Counted from the first letter of the stretch, positions 7,361 through 16,214 are shown. The stretch is 29,273 nucleotides of DNA from JAWXBG01 sp044375415 (GCA_044375415.1 JBILMS010000044.1:1-29273), one strand, 5' to 3'. The notes: generated by a model not told the origin, from the letters alone. Program-made: numbers and translations.

Positions 7361-9298
7361 ATGAGCAATCCATACACACCGGGACCGCTTTTAACGGGCA
7401 TCGAAACTCCGGCCGACCTTCGCGCTAAGATCGCTGAAGATCAGCTCCCCCAACTTGCTAAAGAACTCCGACAATACATCGTAGATATCGTTTCTGAAAA
7501 AGGGGGTCACTTCGGTGCTTCACTAGGAGTTGTCGAGATGACCGTTGCCTTGCACTATGTTCTCAATACGCCCTACGATCAACTGGTATGGGACGTTGGT
7601 CACCAAGCCTACGGACATAAAATTCTCACCGGTCGTAAATCGAATTTTCACACAAACCGCAAATACAACGGGATCTCAGGTTTTCCGAAACGCACCGAAA
7701 GTGAATATGACACTTTTGGAGTTGGTCACTCTTCAACCTCCATATCTGCAGCACTCGGCATGGCCGTTGCTTCGCGATTAAAAGGTGAAATGGATCGACA
7801 GGTAGTAGCTGTTATTGGCGATGGCGCTATGACAGCCGGCTTGGCCTTCGAAGGTCTAAATCACGGTGGTTGGGATAATGCCAATATGATTGTTGTTCTC
7901 AATGACAATTGCATGAGCATCGACCCGAATGTAGGAGCTCTCAAAGAGTATCTCACGGATATTACGACTTCACACACCTATAATCGTGTGAAAGATGAAG
8001 TGTGGAATCTACTGGGCAAAATTTCCAAGTTCGGTCCAAACGCCCAAGCAATAGCACATAAAATTTCAGAGTCGCTGAAAGGTTCTCTTATTAAAGAAAG
8101 TAATTTCTTCGAATCTCTGAAGTGGCGCTACTTCGGGCCAATCGATGGTCATGATGTAGAATACATGGTGAAAGTTTTGCGTGATCTGAAAGATATTCCG
8201 GGTCCGAAAATTCTCCACTGTGTTACCATGAAAGGCAAGGGTTACGAACCTGCCGAAAAAGGAAGTCCAACCAAGTGGCACTCTCCGGGATTATTCAACA
8301 AGGAAACCGGCGAAATCGTGAAAGTGGTACCTAAAAGCCCGCAACCACCGCTTTATCAAGATGTATTTGGTCACACGATCATAGAATTAGCCGAGAAAAA
8401 CGAAAAAATTGTAGGTGTAACACCTGCTATGCCCAGCGGTTGTTCGCTGAAATTTATGATGGAAGCTATGCCGGATCGCGCTTTCGACGTGGGCATTGCG
8501 GAACAACATGCCGTAACTTTTTCGGCAGGAATGGCCACTCAAGGCCTAATCCCCTACTGCAACATATACTCTAGCTTCATGCAAAGGGCCTACGATCAAG
8601 TGGTGCATGATGTAGCTATTCAGAATTTACAAGTTGTTTTTTGTTTGGATCGCGGTGGACTCGTGGGAGCAGATGGACCTACTCACCATGGCGCATATGA
8701 CCTCGCTTACATGCGGTGCATACCCAATATGATTGTGGCATCTCCTATGAACGAAAGCGAGCTGCGCAATTTGATGTACACCGCACAACAAGAAAATCAC
8801 GGGCCTTTCTCTATTAGATATCCCCGCGGAAATGGGGTTTTAGTTGATTGGAAAACTCCTTTTAAAACCATTAAACCCGGCACCGGACGCAAAACTCGCG
8901 GTGGGCAAGACATAGCCATTCTCACTATTGGACCTGTGGGAAACGAAGCGCTCAAAGCTTGCGAGGCTCTGCAGGAATTTGGCATTAGCGCCGCACATTA
9001 CGATATGCGTTTTGTAAAACCAATCGACGAAATGCTTCTGCACGAAGTCTTTGGTAAATTTAAAAACGTCATTACCGTAGAAGATGGATGTATTCAGGGT
9101 GGAATGGGAGGTGCTGTCATCGAATTTATGTCGGATAATGGGTATTCGGCTCATATCAAGCGCCTCGGTATTCCCGACAAGTACATAGAACACGGAACTC
9201 CGGAAGAATTGCACCGCGAATGTGGCTTCGACCTACACGGAATCATTTCCGCTTGTAAAGAAATGATGGGCGAGAACAAAGCAAGTCAGACCGCCTAA
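7361..9298 (+). CDS. dxs: 1-deoxy-D-xylulose-5-phosphate synthase
   Basis: This thiamine-diphosphate enzyme condenses pyruvate with glyceraldehyde-3-phosphate, the first step of the MEP isoprenoid pathway, in the cytoplasm. At 645 residues it has the usual family length. Visible motifs: WDVGHQAYGHKILTGR (77-92); the ThDP/Mg motif GDGAMTAG (153-160) with VVLNDN (178-183); the linker YFGPIDGHD (257-265); DVGIAEQHAVTFSAGMA (376-392) with the conserved catalytic Glu at 381; DRGGLVGADGPTHHGAYD (430-447); and a C-terminal transketolase domain with EDGCIQGGMGG. ATG start at 7361, immediately after the small Cys protein. No truncation or missing key residue was seen. Confidence 0.97.
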   Translation: MSNPYTPGPLLTGIETPADLRAKIAEDQLPQLAKELRQYIVDIVSEKGGHFGASLGVVEMTVALHYVLNTPYDQLVWDVGHQAYGHKILTGRKSNFHTNRKYNGISGFPKRTESEYDTFGVGHSSTSISAALGMAVASRLKGEMDRQVVAVIGDGAMTAGLAFEGLNHGGWDNANMIVVLNDNCMSIDPNVGALKEYLTDITTSHTYNRVKDEVWNLLGKISKFGPNAQAIAHKISESLKGSLIKESNFFESLKWRYFGPIDGHDVEYMVKVLRDLKDIPGPKILHCVTMKGKGYEPAEKGSPTKWHSPGLFNKETGEIVKVVPKSPQPPLYQDVFGHTIIELAEKNEKIVGVTPAMPSGCSLKFMMEAMPDRAFDVGIAEQHAVTFSAGMATQGLIPYCNIYSSFMQRAYDQVVHDVAIQNLQVVFCLDRGGLVGADGPTHHGAYDLAYMRCIPNMIVASPMNESELRNLMYTAQQENHGPFSIRYPRGNGVLVDWKTPFKTIKPGTGRKTRGGQDIAILTIGPVGNEALKACEALQEFGISAAHYDMRFVKPIDEMLLHEVFGKFKNVITVEDGCIQGGMGGAVIEFMSDNGYSAHIKRLGIPDKYIEHGTPEELHRECGFDLHGIISACKEMMGENKASQTA

Positions 9299-9431
9299 TC
9301 TTCTCTCTGCATGTGATATTGACTAGTCCGTCGACGGTCCCTCTTGTTTCATCCCGTTTTTTGCTGCCTAATCCACATTGGTTACTGTATAAACACAATA
9401 CCCTAGATGTATCAGCGTTTAAGATTTAGGA

Positions 9432-9439
9432 TAATTTTG
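9432..9439 (+). promoter_or_regulatory. Probable Bacteroidota -7 promoter element
   Basis: TAATTTTG matches the Bacteroidota consensus TAnnTTTG exactly and lies 28 bases before the ATG at 9468. I do not see a convincing TTTG -33 box at the usual spacing. The gap after dxs (9299-9467) also contains the 10-base palindrome CCGTCGACGG near 9330; no clear terminator was recognised. Confidence 0.4.
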
Positions 9440-9467
9440 AACCGATAATAAACTAATTCTAATCGTT

Positions 9468-10343
9468 ATGAGCAACAAAGTATATATCGCAATCATCGCC
9501 GTACTGGTAGGTGTCGTTGGATACCTCGGCTATTCTGTATCACAAAAGCAGAAGGAAATTGTATACATCGACAAAGAAAAAAATACAGTAATCAATGAGC
9601 GCGATGGATTTGCCATGGAACTCGAGCAACTCCGATTGAGTTATGATACTCTTTCTACAGATAATGAAGGGTTAAAAGCGGAAATCGAAAGCAAACGTAT
9701 GGAGCTCGAAACGCTTCAGAAAAAAGTAAAAAACTCAAACTACGATCTGTCAAAAGCTCGTAAAGAAATGGAAACCCTTCGCACTTTGATGAAGGGCTAT
9801 ATCCACCAAATTGATTCCTTACAACAAGCGAATGATCGTCTAATGGTTGAACGCGATGAAGCTTCGCAACGTGCCATGACTGCCGAAGAAAAAAGTGCTC
9901 AACTCGAACAAGACGTGAATGTTCGTGATCAGGTTATTAATAAAGCGGCGATATTGGTAGCAGGTGAATTTGTGAGTACGGGTGTACGTGAAAGAAGCGG
10001 CGGAAAACAAGATGAAACCGATCGTGCAAATCGCGCTACTTATTTAAAGTCTTGTTTCACTATGCGTAAAAATAGCATCGTAAAACCCGGCACTAAAAAC
10101 GTGTACATGCTCATCACCGGTCCTGACGGAAAAACACTCACTGCAAAAGGTGAAACAGTAACCGTAGGCGGACAATCGCAAGCATACAGCTCACTTCGTC
10201 AAGTTGACTATCAGAACGAAGACATCGATGTTTGTATTTACTCACATGAATTCGCCGAAAAAGCGTTGACTAAGGGTAACTATCAAATCAGCATTGTAGA
10301 AAGCGGTGCAGTGATTGGAACGACGACGCTTGTGTTGAAGTAA
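9468..10343 (+). CDS. Membrane-anchored coiled-coil protein of unknown function
   Basis: The 291-residue product has one N-terminal membrane segment (about 5-24, VYIAIIAVLVGVVGYLGYS). A long charged coiled coil follows (about 30-155; heptad-like ELEQLRLSYDTLSTDN, MELETLQKKVKN). The C-terminal domain (about 160-291) contains RSGGKQDETDRANRATYLKSC, NVYMLITGPDGKTL and GNYQISIVESG, looking like a compact beta domain. The topology suggests an inner-membrane anchor with the coiled coil and domain in the periplasm, though cytoplasmic placement is not excluded. It has its own promoter-like box and seems monocistronic. Similar unnamed proteins are common in Flavobacteriales; I cannot assign a role. 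Automatic annotation as SMC-like or partition protein would rest only on the coiled coil. Confidence 0.8.
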   Translation: MSNKVYIAIIAVLVGVVGYLGYSVSQKQKEIVYIDKEKNTVINERDGFAMELEQLRLSYDTLSTDNEGLKAEIESKRMELETLQKKVKNSNYDLSKARKEMETLRTLMKGYIHQIDSLQQANDRLMVERDEASQRAMTAEEKSAQLEQDVNVRDQVINKAAILVAGEFVSTGVRERSGGKQDETDRANRATYLKSCFTMRKNSIVKPGTKNVYMLITGPDGKTLTAKGETVTVGGQSQAYSSLRQVDYQNEDIDVCIYSHEFAEKALTKGNYQISIVESGAVIGTTTLVLK

Positions 10344-10369
10344 ATCAATCCAAAAATCTCCGGAAGGCA

Positions 10370-10410
10370 GTTGGGGTGAACGTTTTGTTTTGAGAAACGT
10401 TTACCTCAAC
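10370..10410 (+). terminator. Possible terminator hairpin after the coiled-coil gene
   Basis: GTTGGGGTGAACGTTT (10370-10385) pairs with AAACGTTTACCTCAAC (10395-10410) at 14 of 16 positions. It lies 27 bases past the stop at 10343. There is no long T run directly after it, so termination is only suggested. Confidence 0.4.
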
Positions 10411-10438
10411 TTGTCTACTTCGATTGACGAGCAGGGAT

Positions 10439-10591
10439 TTTTACCACAAAGCCCGCAAAGAATTACGCAAAGAAAACAAAGAGAAATTCTTTTAAGGGCA
10501 CGTTCGTAAACGAACGGAGTGCACAAAGCTGGAGACACAACGTCTCAGAGAAACGTTCTAATTTATAATTCAACATTTATAACTCATAATT
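10439..10591 (+). repeat. Composite intergenic repeat, copy F
   Basis: This is the most complete unit. It has a lead block with CAAAG at roughly 9, 12 and 9 base steps (TTTTACCACAAAGCCCGCAA and following), a CTTTTAAGGGCA linker, hairpin CGTTCG-TAAA-CGAACG (10501-10516), a GAGTGCACAAAGCTGG linker, second hairpin AACGTCTCAGAGAAACGTT (about 10539-10557), and four CWTAATW-type heptamers (10564-10591). Confidence 0.85.
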
Positions 10592-10598
10592 TTAGGAT

Positions 10599-10745
10599 CT
10601 CCCCTTTCCCTTGCCCTTTCCGATTTCACCACAAAGCCCGCAAAGAATTACACAAAGGACCACAGAGAAATAGTTAAAGGGGACGTTCGCAAGCGAACGG
10701 AGAACTCGAAGCTGGGTGCAAAATCGTTTCAGGCCAACGTTCGCC
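10599..10745 (+). repeat. Composite intergenic repeat, copy G
   Basis: It opens with a CCCTTT-type pyrimidine tract (10599-10622). The CAAAG lead block (10627-10670) and a TTAAAGGGGA linker follow. The hairpin CGTTCGC-AA-GCGAACG (10684-10699) has the inner T-A pair of other copies replaced by C-G on both sides. The rest is a diverged linker and a weak second hairpin (CGTTTCAGGCCAACG). Confidence 0.8.
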
Positions 10746-10870
10746 CATTCATCCTTCGACTCTTCAGCCATCGTTCCTCGGGTCTCATCGTTGCCAACGA
10801 CAAGTGGTGGATTTAGATTGAAAATGTGAAGTATACATTTTCACGTTTTAGACTAGCATTCTGCTTCGAG

Positions 10871-11023
10871 GGCCTCACCCCTAACCCCTCTCCAGAAGAG
10901 AGGGGGACGTTCACGTAATTGGAAGTGATCCAATTTTCAAATACACGGTAATAAAAAGCGCTTACATATCAGTTTGCAGAATCGGTTCCCCTCTCCCACT
11001 GGAGAGGGGCTAGGGGTGAGGCT
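10871..11023. repeat. MITE-like inverted repeat pair (CCTCACCCC type)
   Basis: A 22-base arm at 10872-10893 (GCCTCACCCC...CTCTCC) is matched at 21 of 22 positions by its reverse complement at 11001-11022 (GGAGAGGGG...GGTGAGGC). Each arm also folds on itself (CCCCTCTCC-AGAA-GAGAGGGG and CCCCTCTCC-CACT-GGAGAGGGG). About 107 bases of AT-rich, non-coding DNA separate them. Sequences of this kind are scattered in many bacterial genomes. No transposase is present. Confidence 0.75.
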
Positions 11024-11085
11024 TTCCGACGGTTTTGTCAACGCTCACGCTTGGATTTTTTACGTGGGACTGAGAAGGACGTATT

Positions 11086-11113
11086 CATAATTCATAATTC
11101 ACAACTTATAATT
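11086..11113 (+). repeat. Heptamer satellite (CWTAATW-like, four units)
   Basis: Four 7-base units follow each other. Two are exact CATAATT and two are one- to two-base variants. A similar block is attached to copies B, C, E and F of the composite repeat, but here it stands alone before a CCCTTGCCCTTTCCC tract (about 11124-11138). Confidence 0.7.
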
Positions 11114-11157
11114 AAAGGAACTTCCCTTGCCCTTTCCCAATATGCAATTTTTAAAAC

Positions 11158-11195
11158 GAACTCACTCCTAATCCGAATCTGATTCGTGTGAGTTC
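11158..11195 (-). terminator. Probable terminator of the ribF-LRR operon
   Basis: A nested hairpin has outer arms GAACTCAC (11158-11165) and GTGAGTTC (11188-11195), with inner arms CGAAT/ATTCG. Read on the minus strand it is followed by GTTTTAAAAATT. It lies 43 bases past the stop of the LRR gene ending at 11239. Confidence 0.55.
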
Positions 11196-11210
11196 AAAGT
11201 TTTTCCCCGA

Positions 11211-11238
11211 CTGCCGACTGCCGACTGGTGCCTGCCGA
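11211..11238. repeat. Heptamer satellite (CTGCCGA, four units)
   Basis: There are four 7-base units: three exact CTGCCGA and one degenerate CTGGTGC in third place. The array ends exactly at the base before the TAG codon (11239-11241) of the LRR gene. It shares period and copy number with the CWTAATW and CCATTTT arrays in this window. Confidence 0.65.
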
Positions 11239-11856
11239 CTACTCCTCCTGCATTCCACAATTGCACGGTGGCGACATCACGATATTCGTTTTGGGTAATA
11301 TGTTGCGCAATCGATCTTGTGTGCGCTCATTGATGAGGTTGTGAAGTAAATCAAGCACTTCCAACTTCTCGAGCATTCCCAGACTATTTGGATAATATTC
11401 AATTGGGTTTTGCCAAAGTATCATGTACTTCAATTCTGTCATCTGTTCTATTTCATTCGGAATACCGGTAATGAAATTTTCAGATAGGTTTAGATGACGA
11501 AGATTGCGCAATTCACACATCGCAACCGTAATGGTATCCAAGGCATTTCGCTGCATATCCAAACGCTGCAAGTATCTCAACTTTTTTATATCATCAGGTA
11601 CATCAATGATCTTATTTCTTGAGATTTTCAACTCGTTCAGATTCAGAAATAGAAAAATCTCCTTGGGAAATTCTTTCAGCTTTTGTTTTGATAAATCCAA
11701 TCGATAAACGATGGAGGGATTGAGCATGGCTTCTTCCAACGAGTGATAAACTTTGCAGGTGTCGAGCTGCTCATACTCTATAAGCTGTGCATCCACTCGC
11801 ACAGCAGAGCAGGTTATTGCAATAAAAATAAATAGAGCAGAAAAAATACGCATCAT
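11239..11856 (-). CDS. Secreted leucine-rich-repeat protein
   Basis: The 205-residue product has a signal peptide (about 1-23, ending VDAQ), then 5 to 6 LRR units of about 23 residues from 52 to 175 (YRLDLSKQKLKEFP, LNELKISRNKIIDVP, LQRLDMQRNALDTI, LRHLNLSENFITGIP). It ends in a Cys-containing PPCNCGMQEE. LRR folds bind proteins; a periplasmic or surface binding role is inferred, with no known partner. The first of two adjacent ATG codons overlaps the ribF stop by four bases (ATGA), so translation is probably coupled. The link with ribF looks like operon position rather than shared function. No enzyme motif or T9SS tail is seen. Confidence 0.85.
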   Translation of the reverse strand: MMRIFSALFIFIAITCSAVRVDAQLIEYEQLDTCKVYHSLEEAMLNPSIVYRLDLSKQKLKEFPKEIFLFLNLNELKISRNKIIDVPDDIKKLRYLQRLDMQRNALDTITVAMCELRNLRHLNLSENFITGIPNEIEQMTELKYMILWQNPIEYYPNSLGMLEKLEVLDLLHNLINERTQDRLRNILPKTNIVMSPPCNCGMQEE

Positions 11857-12773
11857 AACAAAGCCTTCTTTATATCTTCTTTGATTTGATCTGACAGTTC
11901 AATCACCGAGCCAAATTTTTTTTCTTCTCTAATACGTTGTAAAAAGACAACGGTTATACTTTTTCCGTAGATATCTCTGTCGAATCCGGGAATGTGCACC
12001 TCTACACTGATCCTTCCATCTCCCGAAACGGTTGGTCTTACACCAATATTGAGTACACCTCGAAATTTTTCTTCACCCAACTTCACCATCACAGAGTAAA
12101 CTCCTCGTGCAGGCAATAACTTATCCGGTTCTACATCTCCAATGTTCGCAGTAGGAAATCCAATTTGATGTCCTCGTCCTTCGCCCTTCACTACTCGACC
12201 GCTTAATTCATATTCGTATCCGAGGTATTCATTGGCAACCAAGACATCTCCCGATTCCAAGGCCTGTCGAATTTTTGTGGAGCTCACCTGCACATCATCC
12301 AACTTCTTCGCAGGAATTTCTACTAACGAAAATCCAAAAACATCGGACAACTCTTTAAGGACTTCAAAATCGCCCTCGCGGTTGCGCCCGAAGCGGTGAT
12401 CATAACCCACAACGAGTGTATGAACACGCAACTGCTCTACCAACATATCGCGCACATATTCAAAAGCTGTCTTTCTGCTAAATGCTTCCGTAAAGGGGTA
12501 AATTACCAAATGATCGACGCCGGCATCTCCCAAAAGTTCCTCTTTTTCTGCCATGGTTGAAAGCAATCGGAGGCCATGGTCAGATGGGTAAAGCACCATG
12601 CGCGGATGAGGATAAAAGGTGAGAAGAACCGTCTCTCCATCTTTAAATCCTGCCAATTGACGTGTTTCCCTTAGGATCGCGCGATGACCCAAGTGCACTC
12701 CATCAAAGGTGCCAATCGTAACAATCGGATTGCGGATGGAAGCTAGGGACGAAAAGTCGCGGTGTATTTTCAC
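11853..12773 (-). CDS. ribF: Bifunctional riboflavin kinase/FAD synthetase
   Basis: The enzyme phosphorylates riboflavin to FMN and adenylates FMN to FAD in the cytoplasm. It is 306 residues, typical for the family. The N-terminal adenylyltransferase half has GTFDGVHLGH (21-30), TFYPHPR (52-58), VVGYDHRFGRNREGD (121-135) and SSTKIR (164-169). The C-terminal kinase half has GRGHQIGFPTANI (199-211) with the PTAN motif and EVHIPGFDRDIYGK (258-271). The start is GTG at 12773; no better ATG lies upstream. It shares the 171-base gap 12774-12944 with the divergently read surface-protein gene. No FMN riboswitch was recognised there. Confidence 0.96.
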   Translation of the reverse strand: MKIHRDFSSLASIRNPIVTIGTFDGVHLGHRAILRETRQLAGFKDGETVLLTFYPHPRMVLYPSDHGLRLLSTMAEKEELLGDAGVDHLVIYPFTEAFSRKTAFEYVRDMLVEQLRVHTLVVGYDHRFGRNREGDFEVLKELSDVFGFSLVEIPAKKLDDVQVSSTKIRQALESGDVLVANEYLGYEYELSGRVVKGEGRGHQIGFPTANIGDVEPDKLLPARGVYSVMVKLGEEKFRGVLNIGVRPTVSGDGRISVEVHIPGFDRDIYGKSITVVFLQRIREEKKFGSVIELSDQIKEDIKKALL

Positions 12774-12944
12774 AGATCAGCTATTGGCCTTCAAAGATCG
12801 TGGTTCGTTTGCCTTTCACCACAAAAAATGAAAATCTGTCCACAAGAATAGGACTCGGCAATCCACGAAACTGATTTTCTCACAATTGCTATTTGCGGAT
12901 GAACAACCTTTCCTGACCTAAAATTGTCTTTCTTAGCACAGCCA

Positions 12945-15053
12945 ATGAAGTTTCTAATCCTTAATCTACTATTGGGCCTTTGCCTCAATGCAAGTTGCCA
13001 AACTACCAGCGACTGCGACGGTGCAATACCCGTCTGTGATGAATTGTATGAGGAAACTACGGCTCCCGTGGGTACCGGCTCCGATTCCGAAATCCCTTGG
13101 ACTTCATGTAATACGGGTGAGTTCAACTCGGTTTGGTATGTTTTCACCGTTCAAGAAGATGGCTTTTTAAGTTTTATACTGGACCCCGCAGTCGATGACA
13201 GTGACTACGATTGGGGTCTCTACGATATTTCTACTAATGGTTGTGCAGGCATCTCCAGTGGCGCTTCACCTGAGGTGAGTTGCAATTCATGGGGAGTCTT
13301 GGGTGTAAATGGCCCAACCGGAATATCCACGGACAACGGTGGAATCGGCAATTCCAATGGTCCGGGTGATCTGCTGGGACCTCCTTTTAACGAAGATCTT
13401 CCGGTAACGGCAGGGACTACTTTTGCCCTTGCTGTGATGAACTGGTCAGGTTCGCCCGACGGCTATACTCTTGATTTTGAGGAAAGCACTGCCTCTATTT
13501 TTGATGACATACCTCCATCCATAGTTTCGGTCGTTCCCGATTGTTCGGGCTCCGAAATCACGGTTACGTTTAGCGAGAATATCGTTGTAGGCTCCATGCA
13601 AACTAGCGACTTCAGCATAACCGGTCCGGGTGGAACATACCAAATCAGCGGCTTCGAAGCTGATGGCGGCAACACCACCACCATGGAAGATGTATTTGTC
13701 TTTGAACTCGCTGATCCTCTCACCGACTCAGGTTCTTATCAACTTGTTTTAGAAGAAGGTGCTGACTTTGTTACTGACCCATGCGGAAATACAGCCACCG
13801 GATCATTCGACTTCGATGTGAGCGGTCTCATGTCTTTCGACTACATACTCACTGCCGCTTGTAACGGAGGTGGCGGTGTTATTGAACTAACAGATATTAC
13901 CGGTGGTGTTGAACCATACACATTCACGCTTAATAATATTGATCAAACCGGTATCATCTTCGATGACCTTAATCCCGGTAACTATACCGTAGAAATGATC
14001 GACGACCAAGGTTGCGAATTGTCGCAACAACTCACCATAGAGAATTTTATATTAACGGTAAACGCCGGACCGGATAGTGTAATCTGCGCCATGAACTTTT
14101 TCCTTGAAGGTTTTGTAAATGCAGGCAATTTTGAATGGTCGGCTCCCCTCGAGTTACAAGTAGACGAGAGCGCAGATCAAAATTCATTCGTCTCTGCCAA
14201 TGTTCCCGGCACCTACGAAATAACGGCTACAGGCACCCTCAATGAATGCATAGTAACAGATGTGGCCGAATTAACTTTTTCCTTTCCTCTTAACCCGGAA
14301 ATAGTGGTCTCCGGCGCGTCTTGTCACGACTATTGCGATGGAAGTGTTCAAGTCACTTCATCTTCCGGCAACTTGAATGCTACGCTCAATGCGAACAACT
14401 TGGAAGGAACCGACATCCTCTTCCAAGGCCTCTGTTTTGGAGCCTATGAAATCGTTATTTTCGACTTTGCCGGATGTATGGTTATTGAAGAAATAAGTAT
14501 CACACAACCTCCCGAAGTCGTTGCCAATTTTACTGCAAGCCCTCAGCCAATAGAACTTCCCGAGACAACTATAAATTTTGAAAGTTTCTCTCTAAACGAC
14601 AGCATTGTGCATTGGTATTTCGGCAATCCGGTGATTGGTGAATCAATTGATCCGATAACAAGCTTTTCATTTCCACAGGGAATTGGAGGCTTTTACCCTG
14701 TAACATTGGTTGCCACGGATATCTACGGTTGTTCTGATTCCCTTATTCAACTGGTGCTAATCGAAGACAATTTTTCGATCTATGTCCCAAATGCTTTTAC
14801 ACCTGACAATGACGGTATTAATGATGTCTTTGGTGTTGAGTTCTCCTATAATCCTCTAGAATACGAACTTTTCATTTTTAATCGATGGGGTGAACCCGTC
14901 TTTCTGAGTACCAACTTCAATGAGGTTTGGACCGGAAATATCAGAGGTGGAACACACTACGCTCCTAATGGTGTCTACGAATGGATGCTAAAGGTTCGGG
15001 GCAATGAACCGGACATCAGAACATTAAAGGGTACGGTAACTCTCTTCAGATAG
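12945..15053 (+). CDS. Surface protein with SprB-like repeat and gliding-motility-type (T9SS type B) C-terminal domain
   Basis: The 702-residue product is counted from ATG at 12945. A TTG at 12924 would add MSFLAQP, but the ATG gives a clean signal peptide (MKFLILNLLLGLCLNASCQ). Parts in order: a Cys-containing N-terminal beta domain (NSVWYVFTVQEDGFLSF), an Ig-like segment (ITVTFSENIVVGSMQTSDF), an SprB-type repeat (GGVEPYTFTLNN, then PGNYTVEMIDDQGC), more beta domains, a PKD-like segment (FTASPQPIELPETTINFES), and the C-terminal sorting domain (VPNAFTPDNDGINDVFGV, later NRWGEPVF, about 614-702). This tail class is routed through T9SS with different handling from type A. A role in adhesion or gliding is inferred from the family. 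It is 29 bases ahead of rlmN, so cotranscription is possible. Confidence 0.88.
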   Translation: MKFLILNLLLGLCLNASCQTTSDCDGAIPVCDELYEETTAPVGTGSDSEIPWTSCNTGEFNSVWYVFTVQEDGFLSFILDPAVDDSDYDWGLYDISTNGCAGISSGASPEVSCNSWGVLGVNGPTGISTDNGGIGNSNGPGDLLGPPFNEDLPVTAGTTFALAVMNWSGSPDGYTLDFEESTASIFDDIPPSIVSVVPDCSGSEITVTFSENIVVGSMQTSDFSITGPGGTYQISGFEADGGNTTTMEDVFVFELADPLTDSGSYQLVLEEGADFVTDPCGNTATGSFDFDVSGLMSFDYILTAACNGGGGVIELTDITGGVEPYTFTLNNIDQTGIIFDDLNPGNYTVEMIDDQGCELSQQLTIENFILTVNAGPDSVICAMNFFLEGFVNAGNFEWSAPLELQVDESADQNSFVSANVPGTYEITATGTLNECIVTDVAELTFSFPLNPEIVVSGASCHDYCDGSVQVTSSSGNLNATLNANNLEGTDILFQGLCFGAYEIVIFDFAGCMVIEEISITQPPEVVANFTASPQPIELPETTINFESFSLNDSIVHWYFGNPVIGESIDPITSFSFPQGIGGFYPVTLVATDIYGCSDSLIQLVLIEDNFSIYVPNAFTPDNDGINDVFGVEFSYNPLEYELFIFNRWGEPVFLSTNFNEVWTGNIRGGTHYAPNGVYEWMLKVRGNEPDIRTLKGTVTLFR

Positions 15054-15082
15054 GCTTTTCACATCCGACGTATCTTTGCAGC

Positions 15083-16153
15083 ATGAGTCCCAAAAAGGAC
15101 ATACGCACACTCGACCTTCCTGCTCTAGAAGAATTCTTTCTAGCCAATGGCGATAAAAAATTCCGCGCAAAGCAGGTAATGGAATGGCTTTGGAAAAAAT
15201 CGGCTCGTAGTTTTTCGGAGATGAGCAACCTCTCGAAAATTACCCGCGATCTTTTAGAAGCTAATTTTGCTTTCCATGTAATCACACTTGCCGACGAACA
15301 AATTAGCTCTGATAAAACAATTAAGTGCGCTTTCGAAGTGGAACCGGGAAAAGTGGTTGAGGGTGTTCTAATTCCAACGCATAGTCGTATGACCGCGTGC
15401 ATCAGCTCGCAGGTTGGTTGCAGCTTGGCTTGTAAGTTTTGTGCAACAGGAAGATTAAAAATGATGCGTAATCTTTCCGCCGGAGAAATTTATGATCAGG
15501 TAGTGCATCTCAAAAATGCCGCCGAAGGAAAATACAATATTCCCTTATCGAACATTGTATATATGGGCATGGGCGAACCGCTTCTTAACTATAAAAACGT
15601 TCTTGAATCTATTGAGAAAATAACCAGTCCCGATGGCCTAGGTATGTCTCCTCAACGTATCACAGTAAGTACAGCCGGCATTGCTAAAATGATTAAAAAA
15701 CTCGGCGACGATGATGCGAAATTTCAACTCGCTCTCTCGCTGCATGCCGCCAATGATGCGAAGCGCGATAAAATTATGGAGATAAACGAGTCTAACAATC
15801 TCGAAAGTCTTGCAGATGCACTCCGATATTTTTACCAAAAAACCGGGTCAAGGGTCACGTTTGAATACATCATATTCAAAGATTTTAATGATCAGATTAA
15901 CGACGCTCGTGAATTAGCTCTATTTGCTAAAAACGTTCCTGTTAAAATAAATATTATCGAATACAATCCCATCGATAACGGAGAATACCAGCAAGCAAGT
16001 ATTGAACGCGTAGATGCCTTCGCGAAATTTTTGGAGGATCGAAATCTGATTGTGAATGTCCGTCGCAGTCGCGGCAAAGACATTGATGCGGCGTGTGGTC
16101 AGTTGGCCAACAAAAACAAAACTGCTTTGGGCAGTGGAATGGTATTCAAATGA
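15083..16153 (+). CDS. rlmN: 23S rRNA/tRNA adenine-C2 methyltransferase RlmN
   Basis: This radical-SAM enzyme methylates C2 of A2503 in 23S rRNA and A37 of some tRNAs. It is 356 residues, normal length. The iron-sulfur motif CSLACKFC has Cys at 113, 117 and 120. The SAM-binding stretch YMGMGEPLLNY is at 160-170. The C-terminal methyl-carrying Cys is at 338 in DIDAACGQLA. The N-terminal helical domain (LPALEEFFLANGDKKFRAKQ) is of the expected type. ATG start, 29 bases after the surface-protein gene; convergent with purD 61 bases on. No Cfr-like feature was noted; RlmN is favoured because this is the single housekeeping form expected in the phylum. Confidence 0.95.
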   Translation: MSPKKDIRTLDLPALEEFFLANGDKKFRAKQVMEWLWKKSARSFSEMSNLSKITRDLLEANFAFHVITLADEQISSDKTIKCAFEVEPGKVVEGVLIPTHSRMTACISSQVGCSLACKFCATGRLKMMRNLSAGEIYDQVVHLKNAAEGKYNIPLSNIVYMGMGEPLLNYKNVLESIEKITSPDGLGMSPQRITVSTAGIAKMIKKLGDDDAKFQLALSLHAANDAKRDKIMEINESNNLESLADALRYFYQKTGSRVTFEYIIFKDFNDQINDARELALFAKNVPVKINIIEYNPIDNGEYQQASIERVDAFAKFLEDRNLIVNVRRSRGKDIDAACGQLANKNKTALGSGMVFK

Positions 16154-16214
16154 AAACAGGCCCCTACTCTTCTTGAAAATATTTGCTGTAATTTTTTGAG
16201 TTTCTGCTTGGCCC

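Noticed and set aside
12774..12944. FMN riboswitch ahead of ribF
   Set aside because: The 171-base gap lacks the conserved AGGGGC and related segments of the FMN aptamer on the ribF strand.
12791..13147. Minus-strand open frame of 118 codons between ribF and the surface-protein gene
   Set aside because: It overlaps the signal peptide and N-terminal domain of the T9SS protein, which has much stronger support.
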